A stretch of DNA of 46,657 bases, taken from assembly GCA_964520615.1 (NCBI GenBank), contig CAZFNL010000017.1, forward strand, positions 1-46,657. Reading direction: 5' to 3'. This document shows, piece by piece, positions 33,416 through 43,319 of the stretch (position 1 is the first letter of the stretch; every line of letters starts with the position of its first letter). Both the position numbers and the translations under genes were made by a program. Origin of the DNA: JAMCUI01 sp964520615. Lineage in GTDB: Bacteria > Patescibacteriota > Microgenomatia > 2-02-FULL-39-11. Below the pieces are notes generated by a model, which did not search any database, had not been told where the DNA came from, and saw only the letters and a program-made list of their open reading frames with translations.

Positions 33416-34958
33416 TGTTCCAACACCGTAAAAAATACATTACCGGCTTTTTTTTGTCGCATTTATTCTGGTGTTTGCCGCTTTTCAACTTTTTTTCCTG
33501 AAGAATGTTATCGGTACATTGTTTTCTCATAAAGACGTTTTGCCCAAAGGTTTCTGCAAAGATTGCAATGTAATTTTAATGACTATAGTTCCCCTGAGAG
33601 CCAAGAGTCTACCTTGTTATGGATATGATAAAAATACCGCACCCAATCTTTGCGATTTTGCTAGAGAATCTTTTCTTTTCAAAAATTCATACAGTCAGAG
33701 TTCGTATACTTTGGATAACAGGTTTTCCATTCTAACTTCTCTTCTGCCATCGACTCATAAAATGAATGTTCCTTACGTGAGTATTTTAAGCAATCAGATT
33801 GTGACATTACCAGAGATACTTAAAAAAAATGGATACATTACAATGTATGCAGGTACAATTGGAGATTATAATCAGCCTTTGGATAAAGGATTAGGCAGAG
33901 GATTTGATTATATTGAATCTGCCGAAGATCCTTGGTCGTGGATAGGTGCATTGAATAAAGATATTAAAGGTAAGCAGAAATTTTTTGCTCTTCTACATAC
34001 TTATTGGGTTCACCAGCCTTATGTCCCGCAAAAAGAAGACATAAAAAGATTTTATAATGGTCCTGTGACAAAATATATTACTTACGGTGATATATGTGAG
34101 AAGACATACAATCTATTAGTAAAATTGCACCCAGAAAGGTTTAACAATTTGTTGCCGAAAAATAGTACTATCAGTCAATATTGTTCTGTATTAAATACAT
34201 ACTACAATAAATATGTATCTTTATCATTTGATCAAAACGAACAATTTTGGAATGAAAAGATAGACAGTTGGTGGAGTCTTTTTGCAGATATTGAACCTGA
34301 TGAAAAAAGAAAATATATTCAGGCACTTTACGACACAAAAATTTATGAGTTGGATCTGGAAATGGAAAAGTTTTTCCAATATCTTAAGGATAAAAACCTT
34401 ATGAGGAATACAATTGTTATTGTAACTGCTGATCATGGAGAAGAACTTCAAGAACACGGTCATTGGTCCCATGGTGCTGATCTATATAATGAACAGATTC
34501 ATGTACCGTTGATTGTTTATGTTCCTGGAGCAAAGCCTCAAAAGTTAGATAAATTGGCGGAAAGCATTGATATAGCTCCATCAATATTTCATCTTTTAGG
34601 TTTAAACTTGTCAAAACAGTTTCAGGGGAACGATCTTTTTTCCTTTGTTGATAATAAATATGTTATTAGTCAGCGTCCATCTATAGGAAAACAGTCGATA
34701 TTAACCAAAGAATGGAAGCTGATATTAAACCAAGACTTTAATAAAAATATTACTCTAGAACTATATAATTTGAAAAAAGATTATAATGAGAAAAAGAATG
34801 TTGTTTCCGACAACCCAAATATAGTCGCATCACTTTATAAAAATCTGAATACAATACTTGAAAGACAACCATTATATTATCAAAAAAATAATCAACCATT
34901 TCCGACATGGATAAATCAGGAAGAAAGAAAAAAACTGATTCAAACTGGTTATTTTTGA
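33416..34958 (+). CDS. Membrane sulfatase-fold protein 1, frame broken at a T8 tract
   Basis: The main frame (from about 33471, 495 residues) encodes an extracytoplasmic sulfatase/LtaS-like domain. ATG 33416 begins MFQHRKKYITGFF, then the frame shifts at eight T (33448-33455). Nine T would join it to FVAFILVFAAFQLFFLK, a normal signal anchor. The choices are a sequencing error, slippage, or start at GTG 33471 with a truncated helix. The usual metal-binding Asp of the N-terminal motif is lost (NVILMTIVPLRAKSL against VLDxLRADH), while TADHGEELQEHGHWSHG is intact. Catalysis is thus doubtful. Confidence 0.75.
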
Positions 34959-34961
34959 TCA

Positions 34962-35573
34962 TTAACGGCAATGGATTGATTCCAGCAGATTATAGTAAGC
35001 ATTTTCGTTTTCACTGAACATTTTGGTCGGCGCAATTATTTCCATCTGGTAGAGCTTGCTCTGATTATTGCAGTAAAACAGCGCTTCAATACCTTTGTAT
35101 ACGGCTTGGTCCTCAGTACACGCGCCAAACGTCAGTCTGTTGTTCAGGTATCCGGTAAAATGAGTGATTCTTATTCCGTTGATATTCTCTATTGTCATTT
35201 TCGGCTTGAACTTTTCGCCGCAGCTTATCTCGTTTGTTATGTCTCCCGGATAAGGTGAGGTGGCATCGGCAAAAAGGGCTTCCATCCTTGCTGTTTGTGC
35301 GTCTATAGATTTTTGTGCTTCATTTTGATTTATTCCGTTCCTTATCTCTATCCGCAGCATGTTTTTATCATTCGTGTAGAGCGCGCGATAGACACTGTTT
35401 GTCTTCTGGTAAATTTCTTTCAAAGAATATTTATCAAGACCGGTTATGGAAATACATCGAATTTCTTGGCAATGTAAAAATCTTGAGATAATAAATGCGG
35501 GTACAAGAAGGAAAGCGAAGAACAGAAGGAGAATAAACGGTATTGTTTTTCTCTCAGGATGTTTTATAGGCAT
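34962..35573 (-). CDS. Membrane-anchored extracytoplasmic protein, unknown
   Basis: The 203-aa product has a basic tail, one helix (IPFILLLFFAFLLVPAFIIS) and an extracytoplasmic domain with several Cys (HCQEIRC, ISCGEKF, FGACTED, FYCNNQ, IHCR) likely to pair. I recognise no family. It ends three bases after the sulfatase 1 stop on the other strand and starts 25 bp from sulfatase 2, divergently. It may be a partner of the neighbouring surface enzymes. Confidence 0.65.
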   Translation of the reverse strand: MPIKHPERKTIPFILLLFFAFLLVPAFIISRFLHCQEIRCISITGLDKYSLKEIYQKTNSVYRALYTNDKNMLRIEIRNGINQNEAQKSIDAQTARMEALFADATSPYPGDITNEISCGEKFKPKMTIENINGIRITHFTGYLNNRLTFGACTEDQAVYKGIEALFYCNNQSKLYQMEIIAPTKMFSENENAYYNLLESIHCR

Positions 35574-35598
35574 AAAACTAATGCTACAATAATTTTAT

Positions 35599-36996
35599 AT
35601 GCCAAGACTGATTGCCGGGATCGCTCTGAAATATAAATTCGTTATAATCGCTGCTTTTATAATTTTAATACTTGCGTCTTCAGTAATCTATAGCGCCAAA
35701 TTTCATTCTGGAAAAAATTATTCAAAATTGATAAATTATCCTTCGGATATATCCTGCCGTGATTGCAACATAGTTTTTATCGTATTGGATCCGCTTCGCG
35801 CGGATCATATCCACTCATACGGATATATACGTGATACTACCCCTACCATTGATTCTTTAACCTCACATGGGTTTACTTTTACAAACGATATCAGTGTCTC
35901 ATCCTGGACGCTTCCGGCAGACATGAGCTTGTTGACTGGAGTTTATCCATCCACTCACAAAGTAATAAATAAGTATACGCTGCTTTCTCCGGGCAAGCAG
36001 GAGATATCCAATCTGAAGATACTTTCTCCCAATATCGTCACCCTCGCCCAATTTTTGAAGAAAAACGGCTATGCAACCGGAGGTTTTACCGGAAGTGCTG
36101 CAGTGAGTCATGAATTCGGATACGGAGAGGGATTTGACACGTATGTGGATGATAAGGATTTTGCCGGTTTGCCATATACTTATCCCAAGGCTATCGACTG
36201 GATAAAAAGCCACACTAAGGATAAGTTTTTTGTTTTCCTACAGGGTTACGACACTCATGGTGAATATGTACCTGCCGGCGGATACGACTTTCGTTTTTTG
36301 GATTCCCCATATAAGGGTAAGTTGAACGGATCAAAAAAAGAGGAAATTCAGCTTCGGGAAGACGGTTTGGCGCAGGGAAAGCTTTTCCTCTCACCAGATG
36401 ACGTCCGTTTTCTGAACGCAATTTATGACGAGAAATTAAAGCGGGCGGATACAGAGCTATCAAAATTCCTTGCTGAATACAAAAAATTTGGTTTATTGGA
36501 CAAAACTATTTTTGTTTTTACTTCCGGTCATGGAGAAGAATTGTATGACCACGGCCAGATAGACCATGGTCACAGTCTTTATCAGGAGCTTATCCATGTA
36601 CCTCTTATTATTTCGTTGCCCGGCATAAGCTCAGGGGTTAAAGTCGCTGACTTAGTCAGAAGTATAGATATCATGCCTACCGTTTTATCGTTACTGGATA
36701 TAGCCCCTGATGAGGCATTAAGTAAACAAATGCAGGGAGAAAGTCTTATTTCCGCAATGAGAGGAAAAAATATGAATCTTGATGCCTTTTCAGAGACGGA
36801 TTATCGCTATGCGGTTTTTAAGCGATCACTCACCACCCCGGATGGATGGAAGATTATTACCGATTTGGAGACTAATATAAATGAACTTTATAATTTGCGC
36901 TCTGATAAGAAGGAATTGGATGACCTTTCTTCCCAAAATCCGGCCAAACTGGAGGAAGTAAGCACCAAGCTGCAAAAGGTTTTAAGCAGTTTCTAG
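35599..36996 (+). CDS. Membrane sulfatase-fold protein 2
   Basis: The 465-aa protein has one N-terminal helix (YKFVIIAAFIILILASSVIYS) and a sulfatase/LtaS-like domain. The first metal motif is intact (CNIVFIVLDPLRADHIHSYGY) and the nucleophile region reads SSWTLPADMSLLTGVYPSTHK, with Thr as likely nucleophile. The second metal motif is altered: FTSGHGEELYDHGQIDHG has Gly where the conserved Asp (DHG) belongs. It is related to sulfatase 1, which has the opposite loss. Its 3' end overlaps the beta-helix gene by 4 bp. Confidence 0.85.
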   Translation: MPRLIAGIALKYKFVIIAAFIILILASSVIYSAKFHSGKNYSKLINYPSDISCRDCNIVFIVLDPLRADHIHSYGYIRDTTPTIDSLTSHGFTFTNDISVSSWTLPADMSLLTGVYPSTHKVINKYTLLSPGKQEISNLKILSPNIVTLAQFLKKNGYATGGFTGSAAVSHEFGYGEGFDTYVDDKDFAGLPYTYPKAIDWIKSHTKDKFFVFLQGYDTHGEYVPAGGYDFRFLDSPYKGKLNGSKKEEIQLREDGLAQGKLFLSPDDVRFLNAIYDEKLKRADTELSKFLAEYKKFGLLDKTIFVFTSGHGEELYDHGQIDHGHSLYQELIHVPLIISLPGISSGVKVADLVRSIDIMPTVLSLLDIAPDEALSKQMQGESLISAMRGKNMNLDAFSETDYRYAVFKRSLTTPDGWKIITDLETNINELYNLRSDKKELDDLSSQNPAKLEEVSTKLQKVLSSF

Positions 36997-39242
36997 TTTC
37001 CGATGACGGGACAGGTATTCCCGGTCCAGGAAAATTTGCAGGGACCGATATCATTTGCCAGACCCAGGAGATATAAATTTGCTTGAAACCAGGAATTATC
37101 AGATTGCGGTTCTCCCCTTCCCCTTAGAGGGCTCGTGTAATAAAGATTAAAGTCAGATTTCCCCACATTTTTCAATGCCTGGGGAATAGTATCTATTGAA
37201 TGGGCATCCCAAAAAGGAATGGTTGTATGGATATCGCCAACCTTTTTGAGCGGTGAATTTCTCAGGATCATATCGTTTTGGTTACCGATATAAGCGTTAT
37301 AATCAATTTTTACATTGGCTGTATTTGCCGGATCAATATTAATTCCTGTATTATTATCCAGAAAAATGTTATTTTTTATAATATCTCCGTCATGTCTGGT
37401 ATCATGAGTCAGCTTATCCAAATCAAACGAATCTTTTGGGTTACCAAGATTTATCGCTGTGGAAGTGTAACCAATTAGGTTATTTAGTATGTGATTATTG
37501 ATTGTTGGTATTTGCCGCGGATACACTTCTATACCTATATCAGAAATATTTGTTATAATATTTTTTTGGATTGTAATACCACTAGCATTACTGATGAATA
37601 TTCCATGAGCATAGCCACCTCCATATTTGGTTTCCTGACAGTATGACCAACCTCTGTTATTTTCCAAGATGTTGTTTTCAATAATAGTATTAACAAATTT
37701 TCCACCGTATATTTTTATGGAACTGCAGGCTGAAAGATTCAGGCAATTATTATTTATAAAATTATTTTCGATTGAGATATCTTTTACCATACCGTTATTT
37801 CTTTCAAAACCTGTGAATATGATTGGATAATTGGCAAAATTATGAAATTTATTATTATGAAGTTTTACGCTACCAACCCTTGTAAAACTTAAACCAATAT
37901 CATTATTTTGAAAAGATGAAAATCCGAAATCAGAATCAGAAATTAAAATATTTGTGATATTTGAAGGTGATTGAGAAGCTGAATCGGCAATAAAGACGCT
38001 TTTATCGATATACTCTATTCTGCTTTTTGTGAGTGATATATGGTCAATTTTGGATGTTTGGTAAGGTGCTGAGACGGCAATTCCCGAAGATGAGTGGTCA
38101 ATTTCCAAGCCTGAAAATGAGATATTTTGGACAACGGAATTTTTTTTCGGCATTATAATTATCGCTCCACCAGAGTTGGAGCTTTGAGAATCAGGAGCGT
38201 TTATGTATCTTATGGTTAAACCGTCAATGGCAAAATTGGAAACATCGGACAAGTCCACGCCGGCTGATCTTTTTGGAATTTCAATATTAAGATTTTTTGG
38301 GTTTTTTTCTTCAATAGGCCAGACATAGAGTATCTTGCTTTTCCGGTCAAAGTACCATTCCCCTTTTTTATCCAGAAATTGAGGTTTGTTCTCTAAATAA
38401 TATTTTGTATATTTGCTGAGACCGTTTTCCTGAGATCCGAAAATTGAGAAACCAACAGGCTGATTAAAAGTAATTTCCCCTTTATCTTTATTAAAGTTAT
38501 TAACTATTCGTGTATATGAAATTTCTCCGCAGCGTGAGCCGCCGTCAATCATATGGATTATGGCACCAGTGATATCACCAACTTTTTTTAACAAGTTATC
38601 GGATAAAATTTTATCATTTTCTGTAGAATCTTGTGCAGTCCACCAATTTTCGTGAAATTTCCAATCGTTGGTGATGTTATAATTTGGAGTTCTGGCCATA
38701 TACAGTTCGTGTATTTCCTGTCCCGAAGTTATTTCGTAAATCTGATAAGGTGATTCAATCCAATCAAGTTCAGTGAAGAATATTTCATTTCTAATATTTG
38801 CTGGTATTTCATTACAAGTATTATTTGTACATCTAGTCCAAGTCATTTCCGATGACGGTTCAGATCCGGCAAGAACTGTTTTTCCTCTGTCGGCAGGGGC
38901 AACATATAAAGTGATCGGAGACTCTTTTGTTCCGCTGTTTGGTACCCGGACAGACTCCCTGTAAATACCTGGTAGGATATGGATTGTGGTGCCGGGAGTG
39001 GCTAAATTTAGGGCATGTTGTATTGATCTTAAGGGTTTATCGTAAGTTCCAGAATTATTGTCATTTCCTTTTATCGAGACATAAATAGTTTTTTCGTATA
39101 ACCTGGAAGTTATGGAATAAATGAGTAGGATAAGGAAGGCAAAGAGGATTAAATATATTTTATTCACAATATGATTATATTGTAATTTCTTATCGACTTT
39201 CCACTCTGAATCGGATAACAATTTATGTTTCGATATTGACAA
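36993..39242 (-). CDS. Membrane-anchored right-handed beta-helix protein
   Basis: The 749-aa protein has one N-terminal helix (IYLILFAFLILLIYSITS) and the start YVSIKGNDNNSGTYDKPLRS-IQHALNLATPGTTIHILPGIYRE, typical of DUF1565/pectate-lyase-like secreted proteins. Many Asn-rich parallel beta-helix rungs follow (for example IENNFINNNCLNL, IIENNILENNRG, IIKNNIFLDNNTG). Such proteins bind or cleave polysaccharides at the surface. No lyase active site is evident. Base composition is lower in GC than in the core genes. Confidence 0.8.
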   Translation of the reverse strand: MSISKHKLLSDSEWKVDKKLQYNHIVNKIYLILFAFLILLIYSITSRLYEKTIYVSIKGNDNNSGTYDKPLRSIQHALNLATPGTTIHILPGIYRESVRVPNSGTKESPITLYVAPADRGKTVLAGSEPSSEMTWTRCTNNTCNEIPANIRNEIFFTELDWIESPYQIYEITSGQEIHELYMARTPNYNITNDWKFHENWWTAQDSTENDKILSDNLLKKVGDITGAIIHMIDGGSRCGEISYTRIVNNFNKDKGEITFNQPVGFSIFGSQENGLSKYTKYYLENKPQFLDKKGEWYFDRKSKILYVWPIEEKNPKNLNIEIPKRSAGVDLSDVSNFAIDGLTIRYINAPDSQSSNSGGAIIIMPKKNSVVQNISFSGLEIDHSSSGIAVSAPYQTSKIDHISLTKSRIEYIDKSVFIADSASQSPSNITNILISDSDFGFSSFQNNDIGLSFTRVGSVKLHNNKFHNFANYPIIFTGFERNNGMVKDISIENNFINNNCLNLSACSSIKIYGGKFVNTIIENNILENNRGWSYCQETKYGGGYAHGIFISNASGITIQKNIITNISDIGIEVYPRQIPTINNHILNNLIGYTSTAINLGNPKDSFDLDKLTHDTRHDGDIIKNNIFLDNNTGINIDPANTANVKIDYNAYIGNQNDMILRNSPLKKVGDIHTTIPFWDAHSIDTIPQALKNVGKSDFNLYYTSPLRGRGEPQSDNSWFQANLYLLGLANDIGPCKFSWTGNTCPVIGN

Positions 39243-39263
39243 ATATGTATGTTTGTTTACAAT
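39236..39263 (+). promoter_or_regulatory. Candidate promoter A upstream of the 864-aa orphan
   Basis: TTGACA (39236-39241) and TACAAT (39258-39263) are 16 bp apart. The first 15 bases, TTGACAAATATGTAT, are identical to those of the xer promoter at 5959-5973. Confidence 0.35.
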
Positions 39264-39358
39264 AAATTCATATGATCGTGTATTTTACTATACGGTCTAT
39301 CAGAAAAATCCGGATCACTCCCCTATTCCCCGAAAATCAGCTTTACACTCATCCTTTC

Positions 39359-39387
39359 TTGACAAAACTATAGGATAGTGATAGAGT
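39359..39387 (+). promoter_or_regulatory. Candidate promoter B upstream of the 864-aa orphan
   Basis: TTGACA (39359-39364) and TAGAGT (39382-39387) are 17 bp apart and would give a leader of about 70 nt. The rest of the 220-bp gap shows no other structure. Confidence 0.4.
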
Positions 39388-39462
39388 AGGATATCAAAAG
39401 TCAATACATTTATAACAGGATTTAATAAAATTTACATAGATCAATTAAATTTGACATAGTCT

Positions 39463-42057
39463 ATGGGTCAGATTGTAGAAAGAGAAGGCCGTGGAGGTCC
39501 ACGAGGAGGAGATTGGAAACGTACTCCTTTGGATAAGGCTATCCTTCATGATCCCGGAAAACATGGAGTTCCAAATTCTAGACTCGATCATGAAGCGCCT
39601 AATACTTTTAGTTTTGGCGGTATATCTTTACCAGAGGGTTTGTCTCCCGGAGAAGAATGCTTACTTCTTCAGCTCTATGATCCAAAATTGAGACCAAAAG
39701 GACCTGATGGAGTTGAAACACTCAAGCCACCCCCAGCAATTGTTACTGTTGCGCTGGATACCGAAGAAGCCGCAAGAGAACGAAATACCGCCCGCGCAGC
39801 GAATTTATCTTTTCAGCATCCGGAAATACTTCCTGATCCTTTTACAGTTTACGAGAAAAAAGAATCACCGCAATCAAAAATAATTGATTGGCTCAGAGCA
39901 GTTAGATCTAAAAATAAAAGATTTGTCCAGGAGTTGGCTGTCAGATCCGGGATTTATCCAAAGGAAATGCATGACCAGGCAGTACTGGAAGGTAATGATT
40001 TTGAGGTTTTAGAAGGTAAAGTTGAGAATACCTTAAATAGGATTCAGGAAATAGCACAATCACCACACAAGAAGGAAATATTAGCCTCAGCAGCTTTAAA
40101 AGCGGGACGTGATGCAAGAGACAGATTGCAACAGCTTGCGGATAACGTTACTTTGGCGTACTTATATTACCAGAATGACAGAGATAAAATTCAGGAAAGA
40201 GCAGCCTTAGGCTTGGCTTTGGCGATAACAACTCGGGAGATGCAAAGTACTTATATTATTGCCTGTAATACTATGCCTCCGGCAGCGCCAATTACTGCTC
40301 CATTGCCGCCTGAACCTACAGGAGCCGCAACTGCCAAAGCGGAAGGGACTCCTACATCCATTGTTATTGGTCAACTGACTCCAGAAGCTCAAAGGCAGCA
40401 AAAGAAGGCTGAAACAAATTTAAATGCATTTCTTCAAAAAAACAGCCCATTTGATAAGTTTTATCAATCAAGAACTGTAATTAATTTTGCGGTAAATAGA
40501 GGCAATCCTGATAATCCTGACTGGGTTACGGTTGTGTCTGACGGTAGACTTACAAGAAGACCGTCTGATAATAACCCTGTTTTTTCTATAGAAGGAGGAA
40601 GCTTGTATTCGTTGAGTTATGATCCCGCCACTCTTGCGGTTTTAGGCACCAAAAAGCTTGATCAACCATCCGGTCAGGTAGCGTATATAAAATACGATCC
40701 CAACGCTGATCAGTTCCAGTATTTTGACGCCCAGGGAAAGCTGTTGGATTCTGTATTAAGACAGGGTGTTCCGGTTCAGGCAGCTCCGACTACCCAAAGT
40801 TCCGAACCAACTGCGAAGGATTCACCAACCTCTGCAGCTCCTATTGAAACTCCCCCTCCTCCGACTGTGGAGCCGGTAAAATTTCATTCAAATACATGGT
40901 CGGGTTCACCCGATTTTAGTACAAATACATTAGGTATTGTTTTAACTCAAGGAACTGGCACTTTTCGCGTTGTGGTTACGGATGATGTGTTGCAGGGAAC
41001 AGATTGGTGGAGATATCTGAACTTTGGTGGATGGTCTCCAGCTCATATTCGCGACTTATCTCAAGTTTCAGGTGTAAGTTTATCATCTGTATTAGCTCAA
41101 ACACGCGGTGGCATTTCTGACTTTCTTAATTCAGAGGTTAATACTGACCACCATTTGGATGAGCAATTTTCCGTTTTGTCTAAAAATTTCCCTAATACAG
41201 ATAATGTTACTTATACTTTGGGAAAGGGTAAAGATGGAAAGATTTGGATAATGCAGGTGACAGATAATTCAGACCCAAAGGATGTTAAAAACTATTCCGT
41301 GAATCCCGACGGGACACTCGGCGAAGCCCCCGCAACACCGACGCCAACTGTAGTGAAAGAGAGAACTCCAACTCCAAATGAAATCATTTGGAAAAGTTCT
41401 AATACAATAACTCACAACGACGACTCACGAAGTTGGAAGGATCCGGGCTGGACAAATTTGCAGCAAAATGGTGGAAGAATAGAGGTAATGCCGGGAGGAT
41501 TTATTCGATACCATGTTACTCAAGATGGTAACGTAAGAGTTCAACTAGGTAAATGGGGAGAAACGATATCCTCGCCTTATTCTGTAATAGTACCATTTAG
41601 ATTTAGTAAAGGGTTAAAATATACCGGAGATATGAATGTGATTAGTGCTTTTAATAAAACTGGAGAACAAGACGGTATTTGGCATAATGTTGCGACGGTT
41701 GATATCGATCGTTTAAGCCGGCCATTTTTAGCTCCTATGGATAAAAATGACGAAATAGCAGATAGGATCTATTTACCGGGGTTTTTTGCGGTAAAACCTG
41801 ATATTTTCTATACGTATGAATTACGTGTGAATCCAGACCGAACTCTTGTGATGAATATAGATTGGGATGATATTGACCCAGGAACTGGACAAATGACACA
41901 TTATCACAAGTCGGTTAGTTCAAAAATGACTAATGATGGAGGTGACCCAATATTGAAAAATGTTCATTCAAGTGCCTATATTTACGGAGTAAAACTTGAT
42001 TCTCCAGATGAACATGTAGATAACGGTCCACTTGAAGTAGTAGAGTGGAATAAATGA
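39463..42057 (+). CDS. Large modular orphan protein, 864 aa
   Basis: I recognise no family for the full protein. Residues ~1-270 are charged and mostly helical, with a run of acidic and basic residues around RAVRSKNKRFVQELAVRSG. Pro/Thr-rich linkers (about 275-300, 445-475, 625-640) separate two beta-rich domains. The C-terminal domain (about 640-864; IIWKSSNTITHNDDSRSW, then YTYELRVNPDRTLVMNIDWDDID) resembles a LamG/concanavalin-like sandwich. No signal peptide or membrane helix is visible, although the linkers are typical of surface proteins. Start at ATG 39463; no ribosome-binding site is evident. Confidence 0.75.
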   Translation: MGQIVEREGRGGPRGGDWKRTPLDKAILHDPGKHGVPNSRLDHEAPNTFSFGGISLPEGLSPGEECLLLQLYDPKLRPKGPDGVETLKPPPAIVTVALDTEEAARERNTARAANLSFQHPEILPDPFTVYEKKESPQSKIIDWLRAVRSKNKRFVQELAVRSGIYPKEMHDQAVLEGNDFEVLEGKVENTLNRIQEIAQSPHKKEILASAALKAGRDARDRLQQLADNVTLAYLYYQNDRDKIQERAALGLALAITTREMQSTYIIACNTMPPAAPITAPLPPEPTGAATAKAEGTPTSIVIGQLTPEAQRQQKKAETNLNAFLQKNSPFDKFYQSRTVINFAVNRGNPDNPDWVTVVSDGRLTRRPSDNNPVFSIEGGSLYSLSYDPATLAVLGTKKLDQPSGQVAYIKYDPNADQFQYFDAQGKLLDSVLRQGVPVQAAPTTQSSEPTAKDSPTSAAPIETPPPPTVEPVKFHSNTWSGSPDFSTNTLGIVLTQGTGTFRVVVTDDVLQGTDWWRYLNFGGWSPAHIRDLSQVSGVSLSSVLAQTRGGISDFLNSEVNTDHHLDEQFSVLSKNFPNTDNVTYTLGKGKDGKIWIMQVTDNSDPKDVKNYSVNPDGTLGEAPATPTPTVVKERTPTPNEIIWKSSNTITHNDDSRSWKDPGWTNLQQNGGRIEVMPGGFIRYHVTQDGNVRVQLGKWGETISSPYSVIVPFRFSKGLKYTGDMNVISAFNKTGEQDGIWHNVATVDIDRLSRPFLAPMDKNDEIADRIYLPGFFAVKPDIFYTYELRVNPDRTLVMNIDWDDIDPGTGQMTHYHKSVSSKMTNDGGDPILKNVHSSAYIYGVKLDSPDEHVDNGPLEVVEWNK

Positions 42058-42124
42058 AAGAGTTTGACTAAGAAGGATTTGAGTCGACCAAAAATTATCT
42101 GAAATATAAAAACAAAAAATTATT

Positions 42125-43309
42125 TTATAAGATAGAATTAATTTCCTTTTCTAGCTTAGCTGATGAATAGTATGTAGAGAGGAAAGAATAGGCATTTTCG
42201 ATAAGTTTTTTTTGCAGATTTTTATTATTTAGAAGTAATTCTATTTTATTTATATAATCCTTCTCGTTTTTAACTAAAATAATTTCTTTTCCGTTTTTTA
42301 CTTCTAAACCTTCTGCACCGTCATATGTAGATATCACTGGTAAACCCCATGACATTGCTTTGAGAATCTTGATTCTTAAACCTGAACCATATCGAATTGG
42401 TACTATAAATACTTTTGCTTCTTTCCAAAACTGATCTAAATTTTTTTGATACCCCAAAAACTTCACACCTTCTTGTTTTGGAAAAATATTTCGTCTTGGC
42501 AATTCTCCTACAATATTTACTTTAATATTTTGAATTTTCTTTCTAAGATCGGGATAGATTTCTTTCAAAAACCAATATATTCCATCCTTATTTGGATACC
42601 AACAAAGATCACCTATAAAAAGTAGATTTTTTTGAGTGGATTTAGTTTTTGTAACTTTTTGAATTTTTATTTTAGGAGGTAGAATAATTACATTCTTTTT
42701 TATTCTTTTTTTAACTAAAAACTTATCGTAGTTGCTTACTGTAATGATCTTATCAAACTTACAGTACTGTTTTTTTTCATAAAAGTGCAATTTTATCCAT
42801 TCGATGAAAGCGTAAATTCTCCAATGTAAGAAGGAATCTTTTAAAAACATATTTTTGTAAAACTCGCTTTCAATATCAATTAACTCAAGGATTTTAAGTC
42901 CGTTATATTTTATTGGAAGATATTGAGACATTGAGAGATAATTAATCCATATACAGTCTACTTCTTCTATTTTAAGGTAATCGTTAATAGCTGTAGTAAG
43001 TTCTTTGTCATAAAATAAAGATACTGTAAATGGATTAAAAGAGAATAACTTCAAGCAATAATATTTAAACTTTATGAGGATATTTTGATTATTTTGTATT
43101 AAATAGGGATTTATAAAAGTTTTTCCAATTTTTAATCCTTTTATATTAATTTTTTTTTCGAATTGTAATTTTCCGAAATCATCTATGAATGAAAAGATAG
43201 TTATATTGTGTCCCAATCTTTTTAGAACGGAAAGTGTTGAATAAGTTATAATGTTTCCACCATTATCAAGAGGAAAAGGTAATGTTTGAGTTATATATAC
43301 AATATTCAT
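42125..43309 (-). CDS. Glycosyltransferase, GT4-like
   Basis: The 394-aa protein has the GT-B fold. The N-terminus MNIVYITQTLPFPLDNGGNI is typical of GT4 enzymes. The C-terminal half has KNLLFIGDLCWYPNKDGIYWFL, a VPIRYGSGLRIKILKAMSWG donor-binding region and GLPVISTYDGAEGLEV. It transfers a sugar from a nucleotide donor to a surface polymer precursor at the inner membrane face. The open frame extends to 43435 in the other gene's DNA, but ATG 43309 fits the family. It is divergent from the GT2 gene with only 10 bp between the starts. Composition is very AT-rich. Confidence 0.85.
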   Translation of the reverse strand: MNIVYITQTLPFPLDNGGNIITYSTLSVLKRLGHNITIFSFIDDFGKLQFEKKINIKGLKIGKTFINPYLIQNNQNILIKFKYYCLKLFSFNPFTVSLFYDKELTTAINDYLKIEEVDCIWINYLSMSQYLPIKYNGLKILELIDIESEFYKNMFLKDSFLHWRIYAFIEWIKLHFYEKKQYCKFDKIITVSNYDKFLVKKRIKKNVIILPPKIKIQKVTKTKSTQKNLLFIGDLCWYPNKDGIYWFLKEIYPDLRKKIQNIKVNIVGELPRRNIFPKQEGVKFLGYQKNLDQFWKEAKVFIVPIRYGSGLRIKILKAMSWGLPVISTYDGAEGLEVKNGKEIILVKNEKDYINKIELLLNNKNLQKKLIENAYSFLSTYYSSAKLEKEINSIL

Positions 43310-43319
43310 AGTAGATATT

